From: Rhinopithecus roxellana
Taxonomy: Eukaryota; Chordata; Mammalia; Primates; Cercopithecidae
Assembly: GCF_007565055.1 (NCBI RefSeq)
Contig: NC_044554.1
Coordinates: 14,919,921 to 14,983,920 of the forward strand
Length of the DNA stretch: 64,000 nucleotides
Direction of reading: 5' to 3'
A program made the translations under genes and the position numbers. A model generated the notes under the pieces. The model was not told where the DNA came from. It did no database searches and worked only from the letters and a program-made list of their open reading frames with translations. Below, in pieces: positions 13,243-25,780 of the stretch; the first letter of the stretch is position 1; every line of letters begins with the position of its first letter.

Positions 13243-13295
13243 TTCCCAATGGGAAAAGCTACAGAAAGATGACACAGATCCGGGGCAACTGAAAG
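13243..13295 (+). CDS. ORC5: ORC5 internal coding exon (first ORC5 exon in window)
   Basis: ORC5 is a subunit of the origin recognition complex. The complex binds replication origins in the nucleus and, with CDC6 and CDT1, loads the MCM2-7 helicase. This 53-base exon follows a pyrimidine tract ending in cag and is followed by gtatca. It enters with one base of a split codon, reads SQWEKLQKDDTDPGQLK, and leaves one G that the next exon completes to Gly. The peptide matches my memory of human ORC5, just after the AAA+ region and before the C-terminal domain. By counting back from the stop, and assuming a 435-residue protein, it starts near residue 275. Its short length explains why it does not stand out as an open reading frame. 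Exons for the ATPase core are not in this window; no exon was seen in 1-13242. Confidence 0.95.
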
Positions 13296-13949
13296 GTATC
13301 AAAGGAAGTATTGAGACAGTTACTAGAGATACTTCTTTAGCGAATTATCAGGAGACTAAGTTAATACTAAAGAACATTTAGTCAGGAAACAATGTTATAA
13401 AAGAGAATTTACTTTTCAAGCTATAATGCTATTTTGATTAATGAATTTTCTTTAACTGAAATTCTAATTTAATGGGAGGAAATAAAGTTTGAATACCAGC
13501 TTTCTATTTTCTAAATATTGGATTATATCATGAAAATCAAGCAGTTTCTGTTGCTTTAAATGCTTTTATTAAAGCAATCTTATTATATGACGGTTTTATC
13601 TCATGTTTATATTTCATGAGTTTTGTGAAATAAAATGTAACTTTATGTTAATCGGTTTAGGGTATGCACTTTGGTGGTTATGTTTTGAAAGCTTTGTGCT
13701 TTTGTTTTCTTTAAGAAAACTGCTACTTTGGATTCATCCCAAATATTAAATAGAACTAATTTTATTTAAAAAATAAGCAAATATTGAAAATGTTATTTTT
13801 TTAAAAATGTCAGTGGCTGATGGTTAAAGAAAATGGTATGAAATAGTGATGTTAAGATGTTGCTTTGTGTTTTTTTGGTTGTTATATGCTCCAGATGCTT
13901 TACAAGTGACTTCTAGTTGTATGTTTTTAGGAAAAGGGATAGATACCAG

Positions 13950-14135
13950 AGTTAGAACAAATCTGTAGTCACTGATTTGCACTACTTTCTATCTGTTTGA
14001 CCTTGAACCCAGCTCAGTTTTTCATTTGTAAAATGGGAAGAATATTTAGCATTGTTACTGCAAAGATTCAAAGTGATGCTTAGGTAAAGCACTTAACACA
14101 GTGTCTGACACATAGTAGATTTTCAGTAAATATCC
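13950..14135 (+). mobile_element. MIR SINE
   Basis: Well-preserved core: tgtttgaccttgaacccagc, tcagtttttcatttgtaaaa, tgggaag, then cttaacacagtgtctgacac and atagtagattttcagtaaat. It lies between ORC5 exons. Confidence 0.75.
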
Positions 14136-14184
14136 GATTTCTTCCCTTCCCTTAAGAATCAGTGCTACTTGACTGACCTTACTG

Positions 14185-14285
14185 TTTTATTTATCCATTC
14201 ATCAGTTATTTCCTAGGTGCAAGGCAGTATAGGAATACAAAAAGCATTAGACATAGCTCCTTCAACACATAGTTTTGTTTACTAA
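14185..14285 (-). mobile_element. L2 3'-end fragment, antisense
   Basis: tatccattcatcagttattt, cctaggtgcaaggcagtata gives the reversed 'cattcattcaacaaat...gtgccaggcac' signature of L2. Short and diverged. Confidence 0.45.
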
Positions 14286-14300
14286 GGGGTATGATTTATG

Positions 14301-14509
14301 TACAGGTTAAGCATTCTGAATCCAAAACTTCCAAATAGAAAATGCTCCAAAAGTTTCTGAGTGCTGACGAGCTCAAAGGAAATGCTCGTTTTCTTTGATT
14401 TTTTAGAATTTAGGGATGTTCAACTGGTATATACAAGTATTCTAACATCTGAAAAAATCCAAAACACTTCTGGTCCCAGGCATTTCGGATAAAGTATACT
14501 CAACCTGTA
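14301..14509. mobile_element. Tigger-type non-autonomous DNA transposon, complete
   Basis: The element is 14303-14507, beginning cagg and ending cctg, with inverted ends (caggttaagcattctgaat against the complement of ggataaagtatactcaacctg). TA dinucleotides flank both ends, the Tc1/mariner target signature. The core has 'gagtgctgacgagctcaaag' and 'ctggtcccaggcatttcgga' typical of a Tigger3/4-like MITE. No transposase frame. Confidence 0.75.
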
Positions 14510-14890
14510 CAGTTAACTGTTAACATAAGGCATCACGTTATGTGGGAATACTCAGAGTAGGAATTCATAGTTAGAAATACGTTTTTCTATTGGTGTGGTA
14601 GGGGGACATCAGGGGTTTAAGGGAGAACGTGGCCTTGAAGGGAAGAACAAGTAGGATTTAGACTTCAGAATGAGAAGAATCAAGCAAAAATAATAGATTG
14701 AGTAAAGCCTGTCATTAATAATAATGTTAATCACCACCACGACCATCATTATCATGACACTTTTTAAGATAAGGAAATAGGTCATTTTGACTAGAGAATA
14801 CCATATGGAAATCAAAAGTTAAGTGAGAAGAGATACTTAAAACCCAATGGTAGCCTGATAAGTACTTCATCAAAGTGTTTTGTTATATAG

Positions 14891-15003
14891 GCCTCTCAGC
14901 GCATACTCATGTGGAACTTCCATATTACTCTAAGTTCATTCTAATTGCTGCATACCTTGCTTCATACAATCCAGCAAGAACTGACAAGAGGTTTTTTCTT
15001 AAG
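14891..15003 (+). CDS. ORC5: ORC5 internal coding exon
   Basis: This 113-base exon follows acceptor ttatatag and ends at AAG|gtaata. Two bases complete the Gly codon carried over from the previous exon; 37 full codons follow and it ends in phase 0. It begins with [20 protein letters not shown] and ends with [10 protein letters not shown]. The hydrophobic stretch [12 protein letters not shown] is a helix near the start of the ORC5 C-terminal domain, the part that packs against other ORC subunits (family knowledge). The intron before it is 1,595 bases. An open frame runs from 14875 to 15069 through the exon and its flanks, but only 14891-15003 is spliced. Confidence 0.96.
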
Positions 15004-15389
15004 GTAATAATAACATACTTCTTTTCACTTTATTTTTTAAGATCCCAGGAATATTTTGAAATTTCTTAACACCTGTAAATTTCTAAGGGGAAGAGATTAG
15101 AATAAGATTGCCAAATACATATTTAGGACTCATTCTTTAAAGGCTTTACATTAATGTCACAACCTGAAATTTGAGAAAAGGTAGGCAGTTTCATGGAAAA
15201 GAGAAAATCAGGTATACTTTAGGTAATAATTCAGATTTTAAAAATACATAGGGTTTTGTTTAAAGTATGGAGGATGTTCTAAAACTCTCACTATGGTGAA
15301 TTATTATCCAGCACACTGAAGGAGCCTCTCCTGTACATTCATTAGTTAGAGAAATCCCAGTTTAGAGTTGTTGTTTTTTTTTTCTTCTT

Positions 15390-15631
15390 CACCCACTATG
15401 TTCTTGTCACTCTAGCCTTCTTCTTTCCTCAAAACATTCTAATCTCTTTCCTACCTTAAGGTCTTTGTCTGTATGTTCTGTCTTTCTGGAAAGCTTCTTC
15501 TCTACTCCTTATTCTTCAGGCTTCAGTTTAAATGTTGCCTTCTCAAAGCAGTTCTCCCTGTACAACCTATCTTAAAGTAGGTCCTCTTTATTGTTTCCTA
15601 TGTTTGCTTTCTTCTTTGGGCTTACAACAAT
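15390..15631 (+). mobile_element. L2 fragment, left part, interrupted by Alu
   Basis: tttaaatgttgccttctcaa, agcagttctccctgtacaac match the 3' part of L2. Its end resumes after the Alu, at 16007. Confidence 0.6.
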
Positions 15632-15633
15632 TT

Positions 15634-15676
<43 letters not shown>

Positions 15677-15679
15677 TTT
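15632..15679 (+). repeat. (TTTA)n microsatellite
   Basis: About 12 perfect TTTA units next to the T-rich end of the Alu; probably derived from retrotransposon tail sequence. Confidence 0.95.
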
Positions 15680-15709
15680 GTCATGTCTTGTGCTACTCTT
15701 CAGAACTTT

Positions 15710-16006
15710 TATTTTTTATTTTTTCGAGACAGAGTCTCACTGTGTCACCTAGGCCTGAGTGCAGTGATGTGATCTCGGCTCACTACAGCCTCCGCCTCCC
15801 GGCTCAAGTGATTCTCGTGCCTCACCCTCCCAAGTAGCTGAGATTACAGGTGTGCGCCACCACACCTGGCTAAGTTTTATGTTTTTGGTAGAGACAGGGT
15901 TTTGCCATGTTGGCCAGGCAGGTCCCAAATTTCTGGCCTCAAGTCATCCTCCCACCCTGGCCTCCCAAAGTGCTAGGATTACAGGCGTGCGCCACTGTAC
16001 CTGGCC
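15710..16006 (-). mobile_element. Alu (AluS/J), antisense
   Basis: Two-armed Alu from the T-rich head at about 15710 to gtacctggcc at 16006. It sits inside an L2 fragment (15390-15631 and 16007-16160) and upstream of the 48-base ORC5 exon. Confidence 0.92.
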
Positions 16007-16160
16007 CTCTTTAGTTTCTAGAGGGCAAGGACCACATCTGTTGTTTTCCCCCACTATTGAATCCTGAGTGCCTTACTAAAATGCTCTCTCCATCAGTGTT
16101 TATTATGTGAATTGTGCCTTACTAAAATGCTCTCTGTCAGCGTTTATTATGTGAATTGCC
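16007..16160 (+). mobile_element. L2 3' end, right part, with local tandem duplication
   Basis: 'ctagagggcaaggaccacat' and 'tgaatcctgagtgcc' are the usual L2 end. The last part is duplicated in tandem: 16068-16113 and 16114-16157, differing by a two-base deletion and one or two substitutions. Confidence 0.65.
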
Positions 16161-16514
16161 AGACTTGTTTATGGGATGAATAAAAATCCATATCTCTTTG
16201 GAAATTTCACTTTTATAGCAATGTATATGCTGTACTAAATCAATATAATAAGTTCTTTTAGGAAATGTCATTATTTTATTTTAGAAATTCTTTTTTTACA
16301 TGCAAAAGTAATCTTACATCCAATCCAAGTCTAAATGAAATTGGCCTAAAATATGTTGAAGTCTAATATATATACAAGGTGATAAGAAGAATAAATATTT
16401 AAAAACCTAAGATATATAGATTAGTATTATGTATGCCATGTTTTGAATAAATAATGTTTCTGGTTTTGTGGAATACTATCTTTTCAACTTAAAATTTATT
16501 TTCCTTAATTGCAG

Positions 16515-16562
16515 CATCATGGAAAAATTAAGAAAACCAGCTTTCTAAAAAAACACGAAAAG
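16515..16562 (+). CDS. ORC5: ORC5 short coding exon (16 codons)
   Basis: This 48-base exon in phase 0 lies between ttgcag and gtattt. It encodes HHGKIKKTSFLKKHEK, a strongly basic linker in the ORC5 C-terminal region. Because its length is a multiple of three, skipping it would keep the frame. From memory the human protein has Asn where this copy has Ser (KKTSF); an AAC to AGC change would explain that, but I cannot confirm it. About 140 bases downstream is a strong inverted repeat (16701-16737). Alus in opposite orientations lie on the two sides of the exon. Confidence 0.94.
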
Positions 16563-16700
16563 GTATTTACATTTTAATTTCTCTAATGGAAGAAACTTAA
16601 GAAATGAAGATAATATAGAGAATAGATACATCTATAATTGTATTTGTCATTTGAATATAGGAACTTATTTGTGTTGATATGGTACCATTATACTGTAATG

Positions 16701-16753
16701 GTACAGTATATGTACTGGTTTTGTACATATACTGTACAAAACAGTATATGTAC
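16701..16753. repeat. Perfect 15-bp inverted repeat plus a third copy
   Basis: gtacagtatatgtac (16701-16715) and its exact complement gtacatatactgtac (16723-16737) are separated by seven bases (tggtttt). A third, direct copy acagtatatgtac follows at 16741-16753. The two arms can form a strong hairpin in DNA or in the ORC5 pre-mRNA. Confidence 0.95.
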
Positions 16754-17223
16754 TGTTATGTTATGTTGAATACAGTGATTGAAGGCACATTTAAGTGAGC
16801 TGGTGCTGGAGATTAAAACTGAGTTGACAAAGTTTTTTTAGTGTCTTAGTAGATGAAGCAGTTTACCCTGGATTATTTAGTTAAATACAGCCAATTGAAT
16901 ACAGGCATTTTCCTCTTTTCTTTCCCCTTTGAAGCACCCACGACAATGACATTGAAGAAATAAAAAAGGTAAACTCATAAATACTAAGCAGATGAGAGAT
17001 CCCCGGAAATTGGAATTGCATGGTAGGTAGATATTGAGGTGACCAAGCAGATTAGAGAAAACGCTAAAACCTAAGCCTCAAACTTAGCTGATTTGGCCTT
17101 AGGAATCTGGAAAAAGCTTAGGGATTAGAAGCACTAAGTACTTTTGAAGGTGGGGTCAGGTAAGGTTGAAACTGGTGAAAGCAACATTTAGACCATTCAG
17201 ATCATTTCTTCCACTTTGTATAT

Positions 17224-17408
17224 CCAAACCACTGTTGCTTCTCTTGTTGGAAGATGGAGAATTTTGAACTATAAACTCTGCACTATAGAAACTGCAAGTT
17301 TTGTTTCCCTTATTCCCCAAACCACTGTTGCTTCTCTTGTCGGAAGATGGAGAATTTTGAACTATAAACTCTGCAGTATAGAAACTGCAAATTTTGTTTC
17401 CCTTATTC
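17224..17408. repeat. Tandem duplication, 93-bp unit, two copies
   Basis: Copy 1 is 17224-17316 and copy 2 is 17317-17408. Only about three base differences are visible, so the duplication is recent or has been homogenised. The unit is a multiple of three, so both strands show open frames with repeated peptides; these are by-products. No known transposon recognised in the unit. Confidence 0.95.
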
Positions 17409-17481
17409 TTAAAGGCAGTTTTGCTCAATTCCAGGACTTCCTGACTCCAGAGCCTATGATGATGTTTACCACTGTTCTTGA

Positions 17482-17802
<321 letters not shown>

Positions 17803-17817
17803 CTAATGTCTCGAATT

Positions 17818-18137
17818 TTTAAAGACTCATTACAAACCAATAAGAAAAAGACAAAAATTCAATAGCAACATGGATAAATGATACAATAAGGAACCTGAAT
17901 GTCTAATAATCATGACATGATTATCAGCCTTATTCACTAATGAGAGAAAAAGTTAAAACAACAGTGAGATATTTCATTCTCTTGGTTTGACAAAACTAAA
18001 AATGTCTGTGATTTCAAGTGCTGGTGATAATGTAGAAGAGTGAGAGTCTGCCTATTCTGCAGGTTGACAATATCTACTGAAGTTAATATGTTAATATTAG
18101 GATAGACTGGTTATGCTTGTAGTAAAAGGCAAACCTC
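17818..18137 (+). mobile_element. Old L1 (L1M) fragment, left part
   Basis: The 'cagtgagatatttcattctc ... ctggtgataatgtagaagag' pattern corresponds to the ORF2 end of old L1s ('caatgagataccat', 'gtggagaaataggaa'). A related stretch resumes about 18760. Diverged. Confidence 0.5.
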
Positions 18138-19265
<1,128 letters not shown>

Positions 19266-19456
19266 TTAATAACAAAAGCATACAAAATTTAAGACCTGGA
19301 AAATAATTTCTAACTGAGGTTAAAAACTTCATTGTATAATTCTGAGTAGGTATTCTTCTTTACATTCATTCTTCTTTTAAATAAATATTTACTCCCATGC
19401 ATGTAAATGTCATTTCCAATTTTATTTGCCATTGCTAATATAAAGTACTTATTTGT

Positions 19457-19736
19457 GGCTGGGTGCACAGGCGCCCGCCTGTAATTCAAGCACTTTGGGA
19501 GGCCAAGGTGTGCGGATTACTTCAGGTCAGGAGTTCGAGACTAGCCTGTCCTACATGGCAAAACTAAAAATACAAAAGTTAGCCATGTGTGGTAGTGCAT
19601 GCCTATAATCCCAGCTACTTGGGTGGCTGAGGTACGAGAATCACTTGAATCTGGGAGGTGGAGTTTGCAGTGAGCCAAGATCATGTCACTGTACTCTAGC
19701 CTGGGTGACAGAGTGAGGCTCTGTCTCAAAAAAGGA
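19457..19736 (+). mobile_element. Alu, sense, diverged
   Basis: ggctgggtgcacaggcgccc start to ctctgtctcaaaaaa end. Two-armed with many changes and small losses around 'gcctgtcctacatggcaaaa'. Confidence 0.9.
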
Positions 19737-20225
19737 AATAAATATTTATTGGCTATTAAAATTATCTGCTAATAGAATGGAACTTGAGCATTGTCTCATT
19801 TCTGATAACATGAATTATACTATATGAGTTCATATACAAGTATGAACATTTTACAATCTTGAAAAATTTTTTTTAATTCTATATTGTTTTAGGCTAATAG
19901 CTCATTTGCTTTAAAAAGTATTTTATTAGTTTTCTAAGTTAAGCTACGACTTACTGTAATTGATCCTTTTAGAGCTACTAATGTTGAACAAATAAATTTT
20001 CCTGGCAGTGGTACAAAGAGGGATTGTGAGAAATAAGTAGTAAGCTCTAGTCTACGATTTAGGAATCTGGTTTGGTTATTATCTTGGATTTGGCGAAATC
20101 ACTCAACACCTGGTTGGTTATAACAGCAAAATAAGAGGCATATTTAGGACTAGACTGGATGACTGTGAGTTCTTTAATTAATATTTGTTGATACTAAGTC
20201 AGAAATCTTGAGGAATATGTTAAAA

Positions 20226-20560
20226 GATAAATCATGGCTGAGTATGGTGGCTCAGGCCTGTAATTCTAGCACTTTGGGAGGCAAACGTGGGGAGGATTGC
20301 TTGAGGCCAGGAGTTTAAGACCAGTCTGGGCAACATAGTGAGACCCTGTCTTTACAAAATAATTTGTAAAAATGCCCAAACATTGTGGTGTGTGCCTAGA
20401 GTCCTAGCTACTCAAGAGGAGAGTCTAAGGTGGGAGGATGGCTTGAGCCCAGGAATTCAAGGCTGTAGTGAGCCATGATTGCGCTGCCACTGCTTTCCAG
20501 CCTGGGTGACAGTGGACCTTGTCTCTAAACAAAACAAACTTAAAAAAAGGATAAATCATG
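20226..20560 (+). mobile_element. AluJ, sense, with target duplication, just upstream of an ORC5 exon
   Basis: The body is 20236-20549, between copies of gataaatcatg (20226-20236 and 20550-20560). Old AluJ-type bases. It ends 167 bases before the exon at 20727. Confidence 0.9.
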
Positions 20561-20726
20561 ATCATATCAGGTAAACTTTTAACTTACAGATTGCAGGTTA
20601 GATTTGTTAGCATTTTTAGGGGAACTATAAAAAACATAAATACATTGTTACTGCCAGTTTTGTAGTATAGAAAGTGAGTGCTGTGGTATAAGAAGAAAAT
20701 CCATGTTTTTGTTTTGTTTTTTATAG

Positions 20727-20837
20727 ACGAGCAATCATCTCCTTGGACCAAAACCATTTCCACTAGACAGATTATTAGCAATATTATACAGTATCGTGGA
20801 CAGCAGAGTTGCTCCAACAGCAAATATTTTTTCCCAG
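20727..20837 (+). CDS. ORC5: ORC5 internal coding exon
   Basis: This 111-base exon, 37 codons in phase 0, follows acceptor tttttatag and ends CAG|gtaagc, a consensus donor. It starts [20 protein letters not shown] and ends APTANIFSQ, a well-conserved block of the ORC5 C-terminal, winged-helix-like domain. An old Alu with its duplicated target ends 167 bases before the exon, close to where a branch point would lie. The intron that follows is 25,618 bases, the longest complete one in the window. Confidence 0.97.
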
Positions 20838-21308
20838 GTAAGCTTAATCATAGATTATTATCTGTCATCTTTGTGGGATTCTTCAGAAAGTAGAGTCGAT
20901 AGAATTCCAGGTGTTCACAGTTTTGTTCCATGTATGTTATTGTTTTAACTATATAATGAACCATGTTTTTGGTAAGTAATTGAAAATTACGTCCATAGAA
21001 TCTTTGGGGGTATCACTGTCACTAAATTTGCATATGTTTACAAGTATAACCTCATGGCAAATAATTTAATTTGGCTCTTTTTCAATAAAGGAATTTTTAA
21101 AATTAAATGATCATAATTATCTTGCTAGTTAAACAAGTGGCTTGATGACTAAGTTGATGAATTGTAATTTAATGAAAACAAAATTTAAAAAAATTTTTGT
21201 AAGAGAGTCATCTACAATGTCCTTCTTATTCCTCATCTATGTACTTTGCAGATAGATGTGCTTTTATTAAAAAATGCAATTTTCCAGAATAATTAAGTTC
21301 TCAGACTT

Positions 21309-21323
21309 TCACTAGGTGGCAGC
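21309..21323 (+). promoter_or_regulatory. CTCF-like binding motif
   Basis: tcactaggtggcagc matches the CTCF core CCASYAGRKGGCRSY at 14 of 15 positions by my count. Occupancy cannot be judged from sequence. Confidence 0.5.
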
Positions 21324-21837
21324 AAAAGCATAAAAATAGAAAATATGACTTTTAAAAAAAACAAGTAGTTACGGTTTGTTTTTTAGTTGACATTTTAAGA
21401 AAAAACAATTTATTAAAATTATAATAGATTTCTTAAATGGTCCAGAAAAACAATGCTTAGCACATGGTACAAGTGGATAGAAGAAAAAGCAAAATGATGT
21501 AACTAGTATTTATTTAAAAGCAAAGTCATGTCAGATATTACAGTGAGCATTTTGTTTTCTCTATGCATTTTTAGGTTGAGAAATATGTAAATAATATTTA
21601 CATTTTAATTCACTGAATAAATCTGGCACTAGAATAGCTGTCAGACTTTGTAATCTAATGTGTGCTGGTAACTTTTAATTTTTCATTTAGAGAAGAGTTT
21701 GAGTAACAAATATAGTCTCAATTTTCTTAACATTGAATTTAGATAGTTTTTATAAATGTCTGCATGTATAGAAAATTGTATCTGCATTTATTGTGTTCTT
21801 GAAGAAACTCAGTTCACTCAGTTACTAGGCTGCATAA

Positions 21838-21883
21838 ATAGCTAGCTAGATAGGTTGATAGCTAGCTAGATAGGTAGGTAGAT
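21838..21883 (+). repeat. Imperfect TAGC/TAGA/TAGG tetranucleotide repeat
   Basis: Runs of tagctagctagatagg units, twice, then taggtaggtag. Low-complexity tract in the ORC5 intron. Confidence 0.85.
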
Positions 21884-23614
21884 CACTAAAGCTGATAACT
21901 TTTTTAAAAAGTTACGGGGATTTTTCCCATATATATTTTTAAAAAGCTTGGTCTGAAATTGGTTTTTAATCAAACTTTACATTTTATTAATAGCTTTTTA
22001 CATACAACATAGGAATTTTTTGTTTTGCGTTTACTGGTGCAGTAACTCCAGATTAGCAGGTATTTTGAATTATCAGGTCTTTATTATAAGCAATTGAGCC
22101 TTACATTAGGTCGGAGAGATTAAACAACTTTTGCAATATGATGCAATGAGTAAACCTTTGAGATGTAAAGCTTAGGGAAGTGAGACAGACAGTGCTTTTG
22201 AACAGAGCAGAAACATGTTTGCATCACATGTGATTGTACTTCTCAGGTGCCCACAAATTACCTGTGTGAGGGGCACAATGAAGGATAGTACATGTTTTTT
22301 CTTTCAATGAGCTTATAATTTATTCTAGGGCATTAAAATGTACACATAAAAATACTTTCTTAAGGCTGTAAATGAATGCTAGATAGTGCTCCTGAGGAGT
22401 TTAGAGCAGAAAGAGATCACTTCTAGATTGGGCAGGATGAAAGAATTCACAGAAGATGAAAAATGAGGCTTGGCTGTGGAGAATGAGTAGGAGTTTTTGT
22501 TTTTTAAATATTTCTAATTTACATTAGTGATACATGTTTATTACACAGAAATGTGTAAATGGGTAAATAGAGAAATAGTAGGTTATAATCAACTGATACC
22601 TTATTTCCAAAGGATAGAGTTTAGGTTAGAGATTCAGAAAGAAAGGTTAATATGATCCGAAGAAAGGTATCCGAAGAAAAGTACTTGAACTTATGAACTG
22701 TCACCCTGGTTTGGTTGGAATTCAATGGTGTTATATTGTAGTAGTAGTAATCATTGTAGTTGTGATTTTAGCAGTAGCAGTCATGGTAACACTACTGCCA
22801 CCACATGTCACACCTTACTATTGGTACCTTACATATTGTACTTTACATTCATAGAGCATTTTCTGTTTTTAGAAATAAACTCTTCAGCAATTTTATCCTC
22901 TGGGGAAAAAATATAGCAATTAAAAACAATGGGAAGCTTCTGGTTTAGAGATTTACTAGCTGCTGTGAGCCTTTGACTGTGATGAACAATGTCAGCAGTC
23001 TTCGTGGTTATAGCAGTGTGAGTAATATTACGTAGTTAAGAAAACAACTTGGCCCAAAATGCATCTTTGTCTGTTAATGAAGTTAAATTTTTTTCAAACT
23101 TGACAATTGTAGTTGCTGTTTTTTTATTCTTTATCTCTTCTAATTAACATTTTGTAATCAAAACGATAAATTTGTATATTTAAAGTATTGTTATACATGA
23201 ATTTAGGTTAATTTAATAGCAAGTCATTTAGGAACACGATCTTAGTTATTCTCATTGGGTATACAAAGAGTCCGGGAGTATGTAGGGATAGATGCAGCTA
23301 GTTCTAAGGAGTTGATCTTTACTTTTGCTTGGTCAGTAAAGTATCCAAGAAAATCTAATAACATAGGTATTGTGTTCAAGAACAAAATGTGGCAGGACTT
23401 TCATCCAAAGAGTATTTCTCCCACATGCCTTGTATTTTCTTCTTCCCATTGACTTCCAGTGACCTTTTCTATTTTTCTTCTTTCTCCTTTTATTCTTCTA
23501 TCAAAATTATACTCTTAACCATGGGAATGGCAGTTTGTATTTAACCTACATACGCTTAATTTTTTAAGTGAAAAACGGAAACACATTTGTTTTGAAAGTG
23601 CTTATTTGGTACGA
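21884..23614. other. ORC5 intron, mostly unassigned
   Basis: AT-rich intron. A weak L2-like fragment is possible near 22235-22330. No exon or RNA gene recognised. Confidence 0.4.
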
Positions 23615-23629
23615 ACACTAGATGGCAGT
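23615..23629 (+). promoter_or_regulatory. CTCF-like binding motif
   Basis: acactagatggcagt matches CCASYAGRKGGCRSY at 14 of 15 positions, in the same orientation as the motif at 21309 and 2.3 kb from it. Confidence 0.5.
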
Positions 23630-25678
23630 GTTTTGGCATTCTAGCTTTAAGATGAGCCAGGCAAACAGACCTTTTACCTGTTAATACTGTCTCTGACATC
23701 TAGAGAAATTTATTAACACACTGAGTCATTTGAATGGAAATAAAATTGCTGAAAAATGTAATTATAAACACGTATGTGTGTATTTACACTTTTATGAAAA
23801 TGTAAATAAAATTGGCAGTGAATTATATTTTGTACCTGGAAGTAAATTGCTTTTTATTAGTTATAATGTGTCTATATGAGATGATCATGTATTATTTTTG
23901 TATTCACCTGTTTTAAGAATTTATTTTATAGTGATATGTTATTTTTATATCTGGATTTACTGCTTAAATAATAGTTTAAACTTCTTTCGTGTATAAATGG
24001 ATCATGTATGATATAGACATTCAGAATTCTCCTGAAGCAAAAGTTTATTTCCATTGTATTTCATTTAAATCTAATCTATTCTAAAATAAAGTTATAAAAG
24101 TAGTAACTCAAGGACTCTTTAAAGTTTATTAAAATTCTGGTTGAGAATAATAAATTTATAATAGTACTAGCAGCAATATTGTAGTTGACATTATTCTGAA
24201 TTTTTTTATTCTCTATTGAATTTTAAATAAAATTCTATTCATTAACACTTTAGTCTCCCAAGTAAAGAGAATGGTAGCACATTTAACATTTTATGTTAAT
24301 GTTCAGATTTATTGAACTTAAATATGACTTAGAACTTTTTTTCAGATTATTATTTTAATCTTACCTGGTTTTTACCTTTAGTACAACTTTGCAGTCATTA
24401 TCTTGGGTCATTTTTAAAATTTTCATTCCAATAAGATAAATGTAGCCTTTCTATATATGCCTGAACTTCATGGGTGACGAAGCATTAATTCTGGTATTTA
24501 TTCTTTTCTCCTTTCCTTTCTGCTCTCATCATAAGATAGAATGGAATACATGCAGTAAGTGGGTAAAGTTTTTAGGTATTCTTTCTAAATTTTTAATTTG
24601 ATCAGATACGGTTTTGAAGACCATTTGTCAGCTTTTAAAGAAATACTGTTGTCTTTTTTTCCAGAAATATATTAAAGCCAGGTTATGCTTTTTAATTTTA
24701 TCTTTTTTTCTTAAAAGAAAAAACTATGGGAATTTCTGAATTATCTATTTCATTCTTTTTATAGTTCTATATCTTTTCTTACTCATTCTTACCTCCCCCA
24801 CCCCAGTACTGTTGAGTTAGGTAAGAGCAATAGGAGTACAGTTCTTTAAGATTGTCAGAGATATCATTTATACCAAGAAACAGCTGAAAGATAAGAAAAT
24901 GAGCATAGTTCTTTTTAAAAAACAGTTCTGTGTACCATATTGACAAGTTGCATTTTTCCATAATTAATACCTAATTTCTGAGTGGTTTCATACTTAGTTG
25001 TACATAATAAAAAATTTAGAGTTTTTTCAAATTTATTTTCATGTATAAGAACATAAACATTTCATAGCATAGTTTAATATACAAATATATATTTTTTCTG
25101 TTTGTACCTTCTCTGCTTATGAACTCATGTCATGATACTATGGATACACTTGGAGTTATTTGTTACATCAATTTAACTTTTTGGTCATGAATCAACAATC
25201 GTTTCTTACAGAGGTTTTATTTATTGTAATAGCATTTAGACAACCTTACTACTCATTTAGATGTTGTTTTATAAGATATATAGGATATGTCCAAACCAGT
25301 TGTTTTTCCCAAATGAATTTATCATCAATCAGAAAGCAGAATGATAATTTAGTTGTTTTATCTATGAAAATTTTTTTTGCAAATACTTCATCTGTAATTC
25401 ACCACAACTGTAGGAAGATGTTTTTGCTATACTGTACTTGTTAAGGTAGCTAACGTTTTATTATGCCAAGAGTAGATTTTGGCATATTTCTTCAGATACA
25501 GGTAGATATGTGGTAAATTCATATAGTTTTCAGTTTTCTAAAGAGGAGATGTTGTTAATTTTTAATTCTAAAACATTTATAAATAAAAATATTTTAATCT
25601 AATTCACATTTGAAGTTCCAAGTCAGTATTTATTTTTTTTCCATGGTTGGCATTAAATGTATCTTTCTCTGCTTAAAA
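23630..25678. other. ORC5 intron, nothing recognised
   Basis: Very AT-rich sequence without identifiable exon, RNA gene or transposon. An open frame at 25160-25444 looks like chance. Confidence 0.5.
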
Positions 25679-25780
25679 TTTCATTTAACAAATATTTACT
25701 AAGTGTCTACTATGTTTCAGACATTGTCTTGGATAAAGAGAATACAGAAATGAAGATGTGTCTGTGGATTCCACAGCCCT
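25679..25780 (-). mobile_element. L2 3'-end fragment, antisense
   Basis: tttcatttaacaaatattta, ctaagtgtctactatgtttc, agacattgtcttggataaag is the reversed L2 end. Confidence 0.5.

Noticed and set aside
17156..17428. Minus-strand frame with an internally repeated peptide
   Set aside because: The peptide repeat simply reflects the 93-base (31-codon) tandem DNA duplication; the opposite strand is open too.
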